Below, in pieces: positions 1 through 16,998 of a stretch of 64,000 nucleotides of DNA. Every line of letters begins with the position of its first letter. Within the stretch, counting starts at the first letter, position 1. The position numbers and the translations under genes are program-made. A model generated the notes under the pieces. That model saw nothing but the letters and a program-made list of their open reading frames with translations, did no database searches and was not told the DNA's origin. Source of the DNA: Cololabis saira (lineage: Eukaryota; Chordata; Actinopteri; Beloniformes; Belonidae); contig NC_084599.1 of the NCBI RefSeq assembly GCF_033807715.1, positions 9,030,625 through 9,094,624 on the forward strand, given 5' to 3'.

Positions 1-1900
1 GATGATAGGAAAGATGCATGAAAAGAAGGAAAAAAAGTTTATTTCTTGCAGCATTTTTCTTTCTTAGTATGAATCCATGATATTTCATGATGCTTCTCAT
101 AGACTGAATTTGTCATTATCCCAACATTTTGAGGAGGTGGGGGGGCCACGCACACAGTAAAGAGCGACAAGCTGGGACTCTAACCTGCACCGCTTTCACA
201 AGGACTCCGTAAATGGCTGAGCTATCCAGGACTACGAGTGATTCCATAATTCTTCAATTTGTTTATAAATATGTGATGAAATAATTGAAGTGTTTTATAA
301 ATATTGGTCATCAAAAAAGATGGGATGGGTCTGGCATATTTCTCCTTCTGTTGTGCAATATCAGTAAAGGATTGAAGTTTAGGCTCAACACTCGTGATTC
401 CTGATCTGTCCGAGCTGTCATGTATCAACAGTTGATACGAACACATGTGGACGGGGTTACTTTGGGAGACCTTCGTCAAGCACCTTTTATGCAGCTGCAT
501 TAATCATTTCTGTCCTGTGATAAAAGAAGCCTCATCTTAATCTCGTCCAGTGGCGGTGTTGATCATCTCTGGGCTTGAAGGCGTCAGAGATGGAAATGCA
601 TTGGAAATGTGAGTTGTGTTCATACAAAATACTATTTCAGGTCTTTTCAGGAAGAAACGAGTTATGTGTACTCTGGAATAAAGGACCATGCAGACCTTAA
701 TGCAGAAAAATACATTGAGAATTTTGCTACAAAGGAAAGATGGGAGAAGAAGAGAGTCCGGGTTCCTGCCTGGCCTGCAGTCCTGACCTGCCTCCAATAG
801 AGCGCGTGGAAAACAATGACAAACTTGTACTGTTGCACACTTCAATATGTGAAGCAGATGCAGATGAGCATGAAATGTTGTGGGTTTAAAACTTTCTGCA
901 AAGAAAGAAGTCCCAAAAAAAGGAAGAAGCTTGCCCCTCAAAGATATTTCTCACTAGTAAACTATGTTAACCCTAGAAGGAGATCAAAGAAACATCACGC
1001 CTTTTTGGGAAGATTCCTCAAGAAGATAACACATCTGAAGTTTTGCGAGTAAAATCATCACGTCATGTATGTCAGTGAAGCCTTTAGCCACTCAGGGAAA
1101 AAACAAGTAGCTTCCCAGATGCGGTCCGTGTAGGTCCAGCTGGAGGAGAGCAACTGCAGCCTCTGACCCAGAAAGCTGAGTGTGGAGATGCCTAGGGATG
1201 ACTTTTGTTGTGAATATGTACGCTACAAATGAAGCGCTGCTCCTCCTGCAAGGTTAAAATATGACGTGATGATGATCTGCAGTGCCGAAAAAGTTCTCAA
1301 CCAGCATGCATCATGTGGAGTCAGCAAGGCACGGTACAGCGTTAAGGCAGGAGAACTTCGATAAGCTCCTCGACAAACACTTCTGCAGAGGTCAGGCTTT
1401 CTTTGACCTTTAAGTGAAAACTATGCAACTTTGGAAAAAATAGATTTGAAAAAAATCTTGGAGCCATTGCACATCTCCCCCCACATTGTCAGTGTTTTTG
1501 TAGTCAGTGCTGCTGTGGCAAAGGTTGTTTTCATTTTTCTTACCGCAGAAACCTAACAATTACAAAAAAACAAGGATATGAAACACCCTTTATAATGTGA
1601 GAGAATAAAGATGCTATTGATTTGAATTGAAGTCAAATGTTTTTACCGGTATAATAAGATGGAGTATTTTTTATTTTTTTGTAATTTTTTTTTTTTGCAA
1701 ATAAACTTGAATTTGGGAAATGTTCGTGGGAGGAGAGAGAAAACAGAGAAGCTGTCAGTTTATCCAGTTTATAGGTCCAGTAATAACGTCGAGAGAGTTT
1801 AGTTAAGAGATGTTGGTAGTTCCCCAGGAACCCCAGTAAAACGTTTTTAAATGATTTTGTTTATCTGGTTCAACCCATTTAGACTCTCAGCAATGTAAAC

Positions 1901-1901
<1 letters not shown>
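1..1901. other. AT-rich non-coding DNA, no recognised feature
   Basis: There are short frames on both strands (for example 537-941 minus and 816-1052 plus), but none has a recognisable domain, splice context or codon bias. No known repeat was recognised. Presumably the upstream flank or a leader intron of lpp. Confidence 0.5.
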
Positions 1902-7675
<5,774 letters not shown>

Positions 7676-8075
7676 GTGAAAAAGAGGTGGTTTACAAGAC
7701 GGCGGCGAGACCGAATAAATGGCTTGGAGATGGTGACGCTAACCGAGAGACAGCAAGCAGAGCTGGAGGTGGCAGAGTTGAATTTGATGAGACTTTCCTG
7801 GGGATGGACAAGGATGGATAACATTAACTATGAGTACATCAGAAAAACAGCCAATGGTAAACATCTTCAAGATAAAGTAAGAGGGGCTATAATCTAGACG
7901 TTTGGACAGTGATAGGAAGATGCTGGAGATGGAGCTGCCACGAAGGAGTAAAAGGGGAAAACCAAAGAGATGTATGGATTAGGTGAAAAAGGATATGCAA
8001 TTAGTTGGTGAGACACGGGAAGATGCAGGTGATCCGCTATGGCGACCCCTAAAGGGAAAAGCTGATTAAAGAAGA
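7676..8075 (+). mobile_element. Degraded 3' end of a non-LTR retrotransposon (LINE)
   Basis: The stretch resembles the terminal part of a fish LINE whose 3' region runs: gatgggatggacaggat-like block (7802-7817), 'gagtacatcag' block (about 7832), 'gctggagatggagctgcca' block (about 7922-7940), then 'gatgcaggtgatccgct-tggcgaccccta' (about 8023-8050). The reading frame is broken by stops, so this is a fossil. The match is from memory of the typical sequence of this repeat; clade not assigned. Confidence 0.65.
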
Positions 8076-9852
8076 ATTAGTGACAGTGACACTGTTGTGC
8101 AACAACTAGCAGTGTAACTTTAGTGTAAACATTGGCATATGTTGTCAGTAATAACTGATCGTCAATCTGGAACAAATGTGACGTAATTTCATTATTTTAT
8201 TTTACAAAGAATTATCTCTGGACTAGGAAAGCATTGCCACTGTTGACCTTTGTTTTGTCTCCTTTTTATCATTCCTTCTCTTGAACTCCTGCACTTTAAA
8301 ACAAAAATGTACCTTACCCATGCTTACCCATCTTGTAGCTTGAATAGGGTCACACTTGACAACATGATAGCGACTTGGTCACCCAACTGGTCTCCTGCTT
8401 TTGCCAACAAGACATATCGGAGAAATAAAGCATAACCATGTGCAGAAAACAAGCTATTTATTAAAAATATAAGCAATATGATATCATTTGTTGAGATGAT
8501 GAACGAAAAAGAAAAGATGGTGAACACGAGTAAAGGCTGAGCAGAGTGGCAAAACCTGAGGGAGGGTTTACATGAAGGAAGAAAACATGCTATATGTCTT
8601 TACTGTGATCTGCATTAAACGTTGCGATCAGCATTAGGTGTTGCTGTGCCCCGGGAACATACAAAAACACAAAAACACTATAGGCAAACAAAACAAACCT
8701 GTGTCAGAGATGCTGAAAAGACTAGACCACTACACCAGGCAATGCACTGGCTGGGTAGGGAGGTGAGGGAAACTCAGTGGAGGCAACCTGTGGGCACGTG
8801 TGGAAAAGTCCTCTGTCCGCATCAGTCTTAAACTGAAGAGAATAAATGTGATAAGGAACCATGTCACCTTTTAGTCCGGTGAAAGACTCATTGATCAGTC
8901 GATGTCGTGACTTGAACTGTAAGTTTGCAGCAGATACAAAAATCATGATAGTCATAATCCGTATTATTTAGGATCTGACTGGAGAAGTTATGTGCTCCTT
9001 CGGGTTTGTTTACAGATAGTTGTGGTTGCTTAGATAAATAAATATACTTTAACTGTTGTAATTATATTTTTTAAGCTTTTCATTTGCATTAGTGACTGAT
9101 AGCTGAACTTAGTATTCTAAAGAGATATTTCTTGCTAAAATGTTTTGTGTTATCAAACACTCAAATTAAATTTGACTAGGACTCTTTGAGGCCTATACGG
9201 CCAGCGGAGCTCTGCCTCTCTGCAGCTTTTCTGCTGAGACTGGTCAGAGAGCTCCAGCAGTTACACAGTTAATCATGCTGTACACTAACTGACAGTTTTA
9301 GCTCAGTAATACCGTTAATTATCTCTGAATGCACAGGAAAAATGTGAGTCTGCAGAAATGCAGGCAGATACAGTTGACGTTGAAACAGGAAGTGGGATTA
9401 TAAACTGTTGTGACAGCTGGGATTGTAATTTTAGTGTTGTCACTTTGTAACTGGGTCCTTGGAAAGAAGACAAAACAAATGTATTATTTTACCAAAATGG
9501 CCTATATGCTGAATGGGGTTTGTTATAAAAATCACAAGATTGATGTGAAAAGTTTCTGCCATAAAAAAATGTATATAAAAAAAACAGAAAAATAAAATTA
9601 CACCAATTATTGGATAGTCACCTGAGTGCTTTCCATGTGTTGGCTCGTCCTGGTTAAGTTGTCATGAAAGGGCAGAAGGTCAGGTATGCAGGAGACGAGC
9701 CCTTTTTTCCCCCTGGTTTATGGCGTTTCCTACATTTGTGTCTCCCTGAGGCGGATTCCTTTAAACCCTCTGGCATTGAACTGTGCCCATGCAGTTCAGA
9801 AAAGGGTAACCTGCTCTAATTTAATCCCAACATGTCTTTCCCTTTGTTGCAG
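8076..9852. other. Non-coding DNA, nothing recognised
   Basis: Ordinary AT-rich sequence with short chance frames. No repeat family or exon recognised until the candidate acceptor at 9851-9852. Confidence 0.45.
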
Positions 9853-9905
9853 TGCTGCAAAGAGGTGGCTATAAATATCGGGAAGAGCCCAGGAAAAAGC
9901 CAAAG
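9853..9905 (+). other. Weak candidate exon (53 nt), leader or unknown transcript
   Basis: The tract CTTTCCCTTTGTTGCAG precedes this 53-nt block, which ends AAAG/GTAATC, an acceptable donor. The frame beginning at its third base is open and gives a basic peptide starting LQRGGYKYREEP. If spliced to the 45-nt candidate exon at 19137 the frame stays open (phase 0 to phase 0). I do not recognise the peptide. It may be an upstream leader exon of lpp, part of another transcript, or chance; the acceptor is the best evidence. Confidence 0.25.
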
Positions 9906-10803
9906 GTAATCTACGGGGATATACATTTTTCATTGGTTTGGTTTGCCTTTTAAGACCCAATCAAACGGGTCGTTGTGGGAGCACTTAGAAAGCATGTGTC
10001 CGCAGAGGAAATGGACTGAGTACTGGCAGATCTCTATGACAGGAATATTTGTTTGGACCTCAGGACTTATCCAATATCACATTTGGTCGACATTAGTTAC
10101 AGCCAAATCCAGAGTGCAGTGTGCAGAGAAAAGACCGTTCGATTTTAGTCTTGTTCAGTTCAAGCCATTAAAACCTGGAGAAAAAATAGACCTTTTCACG
10201 ACTTAAATTACATTTCTTTGACAGATGTGGCTCTTTAGAATTGTCTTAATGGTCTAATATTCTTGGATGATCAATTGTGTTTGATAGCAAATTACTCTAT
10301 CTGAACATTAAAAGGCTTTGATAATTTGAGTACTTAGCTCATTGTCCGTTTCCCTTGGCCTACAAGACTAAAAAGACTTCATCCTAAGTTATCATAATGG
10401 AAATGGCATTGAATGAAATTGCCTCCTTTTATTTGACCATTAAAAAAAAAACGCATGAACATTTAAATGGATGTCCATGTTTTGACTGTGGCAGTCAGGG
10501 CTCTATAGGGGAAATGTTGTAAGAATTGGCGCTATGCTGTAAGTGACTTTGGGACATCTAAATTAATAGCACGGATATAATTTTTATTGGCTTTGGCTTC
10601 TTCTGGCATCTTAATAATTTAGTAGGACAGTCAAAGTGTTGCTAGAGGTTTAAACAGTAAAAAGCTTCAATAGAAGCCTGCAGAGTGACTTGAGCCAGTT
10701 GCAGTTTTAGGATACCGTATGCAGAGATGCAAGCATTTGTTCTGAAAACAACAGCAGCCCTTGTACTGCAGTTTTCCTGGATTTTTCACCAATCTCCATC
10801 ACT
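9906..10803. other. Non-coding DNA, nothing recognised
   Basis: AT-rich sequence between the weak exon candidate and the Harbinger-type element. No ORF or repeat family recognised. Confidence 0.45.
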
Positions 10804-11409
10804 GACTGCGTTTCCATGCAGTCAATAACCCTTTTAAAACCCGAATATTGACAATAAACCCGCATTTGCAAGGCCATGTAAAAACCCATAACCCCTTTGA
10901 ATAACCTGAATATGACCCCTGGGTTACTCCTTTTTAAAACCCGAATATTCGGTTATGTAAACGCCAAACGGGATATCTCGATCAAATGGAACATGAATTT
11001 GTTTTCTGCGCATGTTCTGTTCACAAGGAATCTTGGTCTTTTGAGTCCAGGACGTACTTCTAAACATGGAGAAACGGACTTTCACACTTTTGGAGTGAGG
11101 AGGAAACTAATCATTTTATAAATGTAATGAAGGATATGAACATTTCTGCATTTGTAGACGGTAGAAAGTACCGGGATAGCGAGATTTAAAAGAAGGTGAG
11201 AGAAAAGTTGCGCGAAGCAGCATTTGTTTTGAATTTGGATACAGGAAGAAGAAGTGGAAATGACGGTAATTGCGTCATGATGTTCACGCGTCGCTGGTTT
11301 GATCCAGATATCCCAAATGATTAATTACCATGTAAATGGAATATTCCGAATGTTTCAGTAACCGGAATATTAGCAATAACCCGAATTTTGACTGCATGTA
11401 AACATAGTC
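10804..11409 (+). mobile_element. PIF/Harbinger-type DNA transposon remnant (606 bp)
   Basis: The left end GACTGCGTTTCCATGCAGTC and the reverse complement of the right end (GACTATGTTTACATGCAGTC) form terminal inverted repeats. Both sides are flanked by the same 3 bp, ACT, the target-duplication length of PIF/Harbinger. Subterminal AACCCGAATATT motifs recur in both arms. Inside is a decayed Myb/SANT-like reading frame, the accessory DNA-binding protein carried by this superfamily. No transposase is present, so the element is non-autonomous or deleted. Confidence 0.75.
11066..11280 (+). pseudogene. Decayed Myb/SANT-like (Harbinger accessory) ORF
   Basis: The frame opens with ATG at 11066 (MEKRTFT) and is shifted near 11087-11090. 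From 11091 it reads WSEEETNHFINVMKDMN, then DGRKYRDSEI, an in-frame TAA at 11187, then KKVREKLREAAF. The tryptophan followed by an acidic run and the DGRK-EI-KKV-EKL pattern are characteristic of the Myb/SANT-like DNA-binding domain found in Harbinger-associated proteins of fish. One frameshift and one stop show it is dead. The identification is by motif recognition only. Confidence 0.7.
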
Positions 11410-11589
11410 ACTGTCAGAGGCCTTAGCAGTGGATGGAACACTAAAAATAGGGTTTATGTTCAAACCATACACCGTAAATACAATGAACGCGGCATCGGTC
11501 ACCTGATCAAGAAATTTTTTTCTGAAGATCGGTTTTGAAGCCTTCTTTTCCCCGTACTGCGCCATTTTGCCCAGGAAGCTGATGGAAAC

Positions 11590-12075
11590 AAGGCCGCCAC
11601 ATGTCAATCAAAGTTTGCTGTTGCTACAAGCACCTTCAGCCAATCTCCACCAAGCTGGAAAACTGCCGGCAGATGTTAGCAGCATAAAATCCTGCTGCAG
11701 ATGATATTTTGGTGGTGGAATCAAAATTTAGAACTGCGTTTTAGCCAGGGCCGGGTTAACAAACTGCTGATTATTTTGATTAGCTTCATACGAGCCGATG
11801 ACTGATGAATAAGTGATAATGGCTAGCCATTGGCTTAGCGAACTGTCAATCAATCATATTAGAAATGTTTGTATTGCTTCTATAAATTCCCCTGGCCTAG
11901 TACAAAAACATTCACCCCCTTCAGGGGTTATCATGGATGTGAGACCAAAACAATGTTTTGAACTAGTCTGGAAATATATTTATTTCTGTTCTAAAATTGG
12001 ACATTTTAACATGAGCCAATGGAGATCGACTTGCTTTTGCAGTCAGCCTTTAGTCGCGGAACTGCAAGGAAGCTT
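11590..12075. repeat. Old dispersed repeat, copy 1
   Basis: Shares scattered blocks with 13290-13830, including the 'gatgactgatgaata..tgataatggctag.c' region and the TTGGACATTTTAACATG block (11998-12014 here). The 12010-12075 end ('gccaatggagatcgactt ... gcagtcagcctttagtcgcgg') resembles a common teleost interspersed repeat. No coding content recognised. Confidence 0.5.
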
Positions 12076-13289
12076 AGTTTCGTATCGGCCTCAACCCAGA
12101 ACTTAAATGGTTGGTGTTTGGTTAAAATACTCAGCGTCTAATAACTAAAGGATAATATTGTATGTGGATAAATAAAATTAGCAATTTGTTACAAAATGTT
12201 GAGGCATTTTTTAACTTCAAAGATTCACTGGGAAACTTCAGGTTTTTAGACTTGGTAACAAAGTAGTTTAGTGATCATTTCTGTACTGTGATGAAACATT
12301 TCAGCAAATTTGATGTTAATTTAAAACATTTTGATGATGGCGTTTTTCTTTCTTTGTTTGACTTGACTCAAATATTTATAATGGATGTAATGAATATTTT
12401 TTGCACAAGTTTCTTGTTTTCTGTATAGGAAAAAAACCCACAGATTTGACCAGATATGCCTAAAACTGATACTGTATGTTTAAGTATATTATAGTTTTTG
12501 GAAATCTGGATGTGGGAATATGAGGTCTTTGCTGTAGGAGAAAAGTTTGGATCAATTCAAATCAATTATGCTTGAGGGCTTGGGTTGATGAAAACTGTTT
12601 GAATTATCTAACGCTACAGGTCGTAAATAAAGGTCTGAATATAACTTCCAAAGTCCAAAGTGATGGTACGTGAGTTCCCCAAGTAAACAGTAGATCTCTG
12701 TGACCCTGCAAGATCCGATGGAACAGTTGTTGTGGTTACATAGCAGAGCTGATGGTGGTAGTGTGGGGACAGTGCTTATGCTGGTTGGCCACTTTTTACT
12801 GCTTTACAATACAAAAAAAACCCAAAACAAATATAAGAGTGAATCATACTGAGGTTTTCTGACTGTTGGAACTGAAGTTCCACCCTGAAAATATTAGGGA
12901 CACCAACACAAGATTTAGGAGAATTATTTGACTAACTTTTACACTTTTTTTTATTTTTTTCCTCCTGAGCAATAAAATGTGTCTGGATTTCCTGAAAGAT
13001 TTCCCTTTTTTTTGACAGCATGATTGTACGTATTGAATTTGTCACTTCAGTTTCTTTTGCAGACTGATAAGTTGGTTCCTGAATTACAAATGTTTGTGCG
13101 TGATTGGCTGCGGTTGAATCATTTGCTGTATCTGTCACAGATTAGCAGACACATTATGGTGCTTAATGTTTTAAGCTTGACATGAAGTTGGCAAATAACT
13201 AATGTCAACCAGCCTAAATGGTACATGAAAAATAAGCCATTATTTTCTTTGGACAAGTTTTAACATGGCAGCTGTCTAAAGTATGAGGC
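12076..13289. other. Non-coding DNA, nothing recognised
   Basis: AT-rich sequence. A 68-codon minus-strand frame at 12932-13138 has no recognisable domain and no splice context, and I treat it as chance. Confidence 0.4.
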
Positions 13290-13830
13290 TTGATTCCACG
13301 CCCCATCCGAGTTACTGCTGGCGAAGCACTGATCCAGGCCGGGGACTTTACCCAGTACAGGGAAACGCGACGGGTACACCCTGGGCAGGCTGCTAGGTAA
13401 TGGCAGCATGCCCACTCCTGTCAATGAATGTTAGCCGCGGCTACGGCTCCTTCAGTCCATCTGCAACAAGCTGATTGCAAATATTTACAGCAGAACATCC
13501 AATTTCAAATGACGTTTTGATGGTGAAATAGAGAGGACTGCTGCGTTTAAGGAAAGCCAGGTACCATTTAGTAAAAACTGTTGATTACTCCACTCATCTT
13601 CTTGGCGTGACAATGACGGGTGAGGAAGTGATAGCAATGGCTAGGCTAACTGCCAATCAAAAGGCTTAGCCCCACATTATAAATCATTTTCACATTTATT
13701 CATCTGAATTGGTAATGAGTCTTATCGGATGTGAAATCTAGGTAAGGAGATCAAAACCATTTTTTTTTAACCTGGCTGTAAACACGTTTATGGGCAATAC
13801 AAAGTTGGACATTTTAACATGGGAGTTAGA
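13290..13830. repeat. Old dispersed repeat, copy 2
   Basis: Second copy of the family at 11590-12075, again ending with TTGGACATTTTAACATG (13804-13820). It is directly followed by an AT microsatellite. Divergence between the copies is high. Confidence 0.45.
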
Positions 13831-13835
13831 AGAGG

Positions 13836-13837
<2 letters not shown>

Positions 13838-13881
<44 letters not shown>
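13838..13881. repeat. (AT)n microsatellite
   Basis: About 22 uninterrupted AT units directly after the dispersed repeat. It generates a tyrosine/isoleucine-rich chance frame. Confidence 0.95.
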
Positions 13882-13885
<4 letters not shown>

Positions 13886-14025
13886 CACACTGCTGGAGGT
13901 CAGATCAGAGAAGATCCTGCAACACTGACGAGAAGCTACAGCTCACTCTGGCCACAGTTATTGTTCCTAGACAAGTTATGAAGGTTTATAGCCTACTGTT
14001 TCTATTTTGTCTCTGGATTACAATT

Positions 14026-14088
14026 ACTTTTCTAGTTTTTTTTTTCAGACAAATATGAAAATTGTCTGAAAAAAGGAACTAGAAAAGT
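14026..14088. repeat. Short perfect-looking hairpin (27-bp arms, 9-nt loop)
   Basis: Arm 14026-14052 (ACTTTTCTAG ... CAGACAA) pairs with 14062-14088 (TTGTCTG ... CTAGAAAAGT) at 25 of 27 positions, with loop 14053-14061. Could be a fold-back mobile fragment. It has no clear miRNA-like features beyond arm length. Confidence 0.8.
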
Positions 14089-14106
14089 ATTTTTACCACT
14101 AATTTT

Positions 14107-14391
14107 GCAATAGCAATCAAAGTCAAAAGTCAAAGTCAAAGTAGCTTTATTGTCAATACTGTATGTCAAGACATACAGAGATCGAGAGGGACGTTTCTCA
14201 CCTCCCACGGTGAACATATAAACATATAAACATAAAAAGTGCGCAGGCACAGCAGATGGACAGACATTCTTAAAAAGTTTAAAGATAAAAAGATAAAATA
14301 AATACAACACGACACAACATGTACTATTTCTAGAATGAGTGCAAATGGCAATTATTTAAACAAACAGTAAACGGTGGGGGGGGGGGGGGGG
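14107..14391. repeat. Interspersed repeat fragment and poly-G tract
   Basis: A short tandem of GTCAAA units runs into AGTAGCTTTATTGTCAATACTG and CAAGACATACAGAGATCGAG, a sequence I recognise as a common repeat of percomorph fish genomes (probably a LINE 3' end in reverse orientation). It ends near a pure G tract at 14376-14391. Confidence 0.5.
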
Positions 14392-16214
14392 ATTTCAGTT
14401 CAGTTCCCTGTCAGTTCGGGGGATCTGGCTGGGGGGAATGAGGGGAGATAATTTAGCTCCCTGACTGCCTGGTGTGTGAAATCAAAACAATAATATATAT
14501 TAAATAATAAAATCATGATTTAAATAAACAAAGCAAAACAAAAAACCTTGTGTAGTTGCAGTAGTGTGGAATTCCAGTTCTCAAGGACTGCTGTCCTGCA
14601 TGTTTTGGGTGTTTTTTCTGCTTCAACACTTGATACAAATGACTGTCATTAGCAGACTTGTACAGACCTTCATGTCAAGCTGATGATAATTCATTCATTT
14701 AAATCAGGATGGCTGAAGCATATAAACATCTAAACATGCATTACAGTGGCCCGTGGACACTGGAGAGACAGCTGTGGTTTGTAAGTGTAAAGTGTGTATA
14801 AAGAAAAGGATCAACTAAACTGAGAAATTGGAATCAGCCAAGAAAATTCTCCAGTTAATATGTAACCCAAAATAATGTTGATATATGGCTAGTTCTGCTC
14901 TGAGAGGTTGACTGCAGGTGCACTCCAGATAATCAAGGACATTATAGAATATCAACGAAATATGGTAGTGCTAATTTTTGGTTCTTCCTGAGTGCGTATG
15001 GAAAAATGACGTCGTTAGGATGTCGGGCTCACATTTGCTTTCCTTTCTCTCTTAAATGTCACAAGAGTGCATGCTTACACCAAATTCCTCTTTCTGTGAT
15101 GTTTCTTATTTTCATGATCCAAAAAAGGGATACATTTTTTCAAGTTGTAGTGGTTGTAATTGTGAAATTTTGGCATTTTGTCTGTATGCAATATACAACC
15201 TATATTCATTGTTTTTGCAACCGTTAATTGCTTTTTCACTTCCTCGTTGGCTACATTTTTGGTGACATTTGCTAAAACCATACATTTTTGCAAAGTGATT
15301 AGAAATGTTGTACTTGTATTGCACCTTTTTCGATGCCCTGCCCAGGGAGGCATATGAGAGGGCAACAGACCAAATTGCCAGTGTTTTGATTAGAGGACAG
15401 ATGACTCTTTGATCCTCAATGAACAGTTTAAAAGACAGAGTGAAGCGACAGAGCAGCAGCAGGAATTTGGGAACCACCACAGCTTTGTTCCCACTTTGTT
15501 TCGCTGGTGAAAACACGCTTGTTTTACATGACACACAGTCATTTACAATCCTTTCTGATGATTCATAACGTAGAAACGCATTTTTCTTTTTCTTTTTTTT
15601 CTTATGAATGACAATGACAAAAGAAAAGCCTGATTCAGAGCAAAGGGAAGGAAAGATGAGTCTTAAAGTGTCAATACCACTCCAATCTGACATTTACCGT
15701 ACTTTGGATTTCACACATGACGTTCAAAAATACCTGTCCTCTTAAAGATGCTCAGGAAGTGTCAAAGTAAAAAAAAAAACCAAGAAAAACGTGCACTGCA
15801 TCTCCTCCAACACGAGTGCAGATTTCCTGCTTCAGGGTGCAAACAACTGCACCTGCAGTAGAAGGCAAATCTGAAAATCAACACCAGACGCTCCAAATAA
15901 CTAATTCAAATGTGATTCTGAAATCATTCGTAAATGTGAAGTATTTCAGGATGCAATTTCATCTTATTGCCATCGACACACCATGACCCACAAAACATAC
16001 ATCACAAACTCGTATTAGTATGTCGTCTAATCCTTAGCATCATGACGAGGGTTAATTGATGGATAATATCAGATGTAAAACTTTAATCTCAAGCATTTTC
16101 ATATTTATAGTGATGATGATAAGGAAGTAATCAAGATATTGTCAAATTGGTGATGTTATCCCAAACTGCTCATAATTAATTTGGAGACCAGAAATTATGG
16201 CACACAGTTAGTGT
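14392..16214. other. Non-coding DNA with a T-rich tract
   Basis: No gene recognised. The 193-codon minus-strand frame at 15112-15693 contains a lysine run from a poly-T tract and has no domain. A CC-A6-GG (CArG-like) string occurs at 15119-15128 but is isolated and low-complexity. Confidence 0.4.
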
Positions 16215-16220
16215 TATATA

Positions 16221-16269
<49 letters not shown>

Positions 16270-16303
16270 GTGTATGTGTGTGTGTGTGTATATATATATA
16301 TAT
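16215..16303. repeat. (TG)n/(TA)n microsatellite, target of a hAT insertion
   Basis: Mixed TG/TATG units pass into TA units and stop at the hAT element. The TA repeat resumes on the other side at 16909, showing that the element landed inside the microsatellite. Confidence 0.95.
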
Positions 16304-16905
16304 TAGGGCTGGGCGATATGGACCAAAAGTCATATCTCGATATTTTCTAGCTAAATGGCGATACTCGATATATATCTATATTTTTTCTGTGCCTTAATTG
16401 GGGTTTCCCCCAAAGCATTATAGCATAGCATCTCTGTTAGCTTCATTTTTATCTGAGGCAAACCCTTAAAAAAACAGTCAGTTTTAATACAAAGCCTCGT
16501 GCCAAATGTCACACAGGTACATTTATTAACAGAGGACTGCACAATATCAAAATGTATAAAACAAATGAAATAAAAATAAACTGCCTGCATATATAGAATA
16601 AAAATGCTTCTTGAATAAAATAAAACAAATATCCCTTTCCTGCATAACAATTAAATTAAAATACACTGTGCAATTAATATAATGTAGACAGTAACAGGCA
16701 GACTTTTCCACTGAGGTTGACAGTTGTGCAAATAACAAAACATTTGTGCAAATCTCAAATAAAACATTCAAGTCAATTTGTCACAAAATAAGCTATATCA
16801 AAATATATAAAAAAATTTTTTTTCGATATAAACGATATTGTCTCGTACCATATCGCGTTTGAAAATATATCGATATATATTAAAATCTCGATATATCGCC
16901 CAGCC

Positions 16906-16908
<3 letters not shown>
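16304..16908. mobile_element. Non-autonomous hAT-type transposon (605 bp)
   Basis: Ends TAGGGCTGGGCGATAT and, inverted, ATATCGCCCAGCCCTA. ATATATAT on both sides fits an 8-bp hAT target duplication, although the surrounding TA repeat makes it ambiguous. The subterminal regions are dense in CGATAT motifs, which may be transposase-binding repeats. No transposase ORF. The TAGGGCTGGGCGATAT end is a very common fish family. Confidence 0.88.
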
Positions 16909-16970
<62 letters not shown>

Positions 16971-16980
16971 TTGTGTGTGT
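16909..16980. repeat. (AT)n then (GT)n microsatellite
   Basis: Right part of the microsatellite split by the hAT insertion: about 47 bp of AT followed by about 25 bp of GT with one interruption. Confidence 0.95.
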
Positions 16981-16998
16981 AAAGTATAAACAAACTTA

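Noticed and set aside
15119..15128. CC-A6-GG as a second SRF site
   Set aside because: Low-complexity A run in unremarkable sequence; far from any exon.
15112..15693. 193-codon minus-strand ORF
   Set aside because: Contains a lysine run from poly-T, no recognisable domain, no supporting context.
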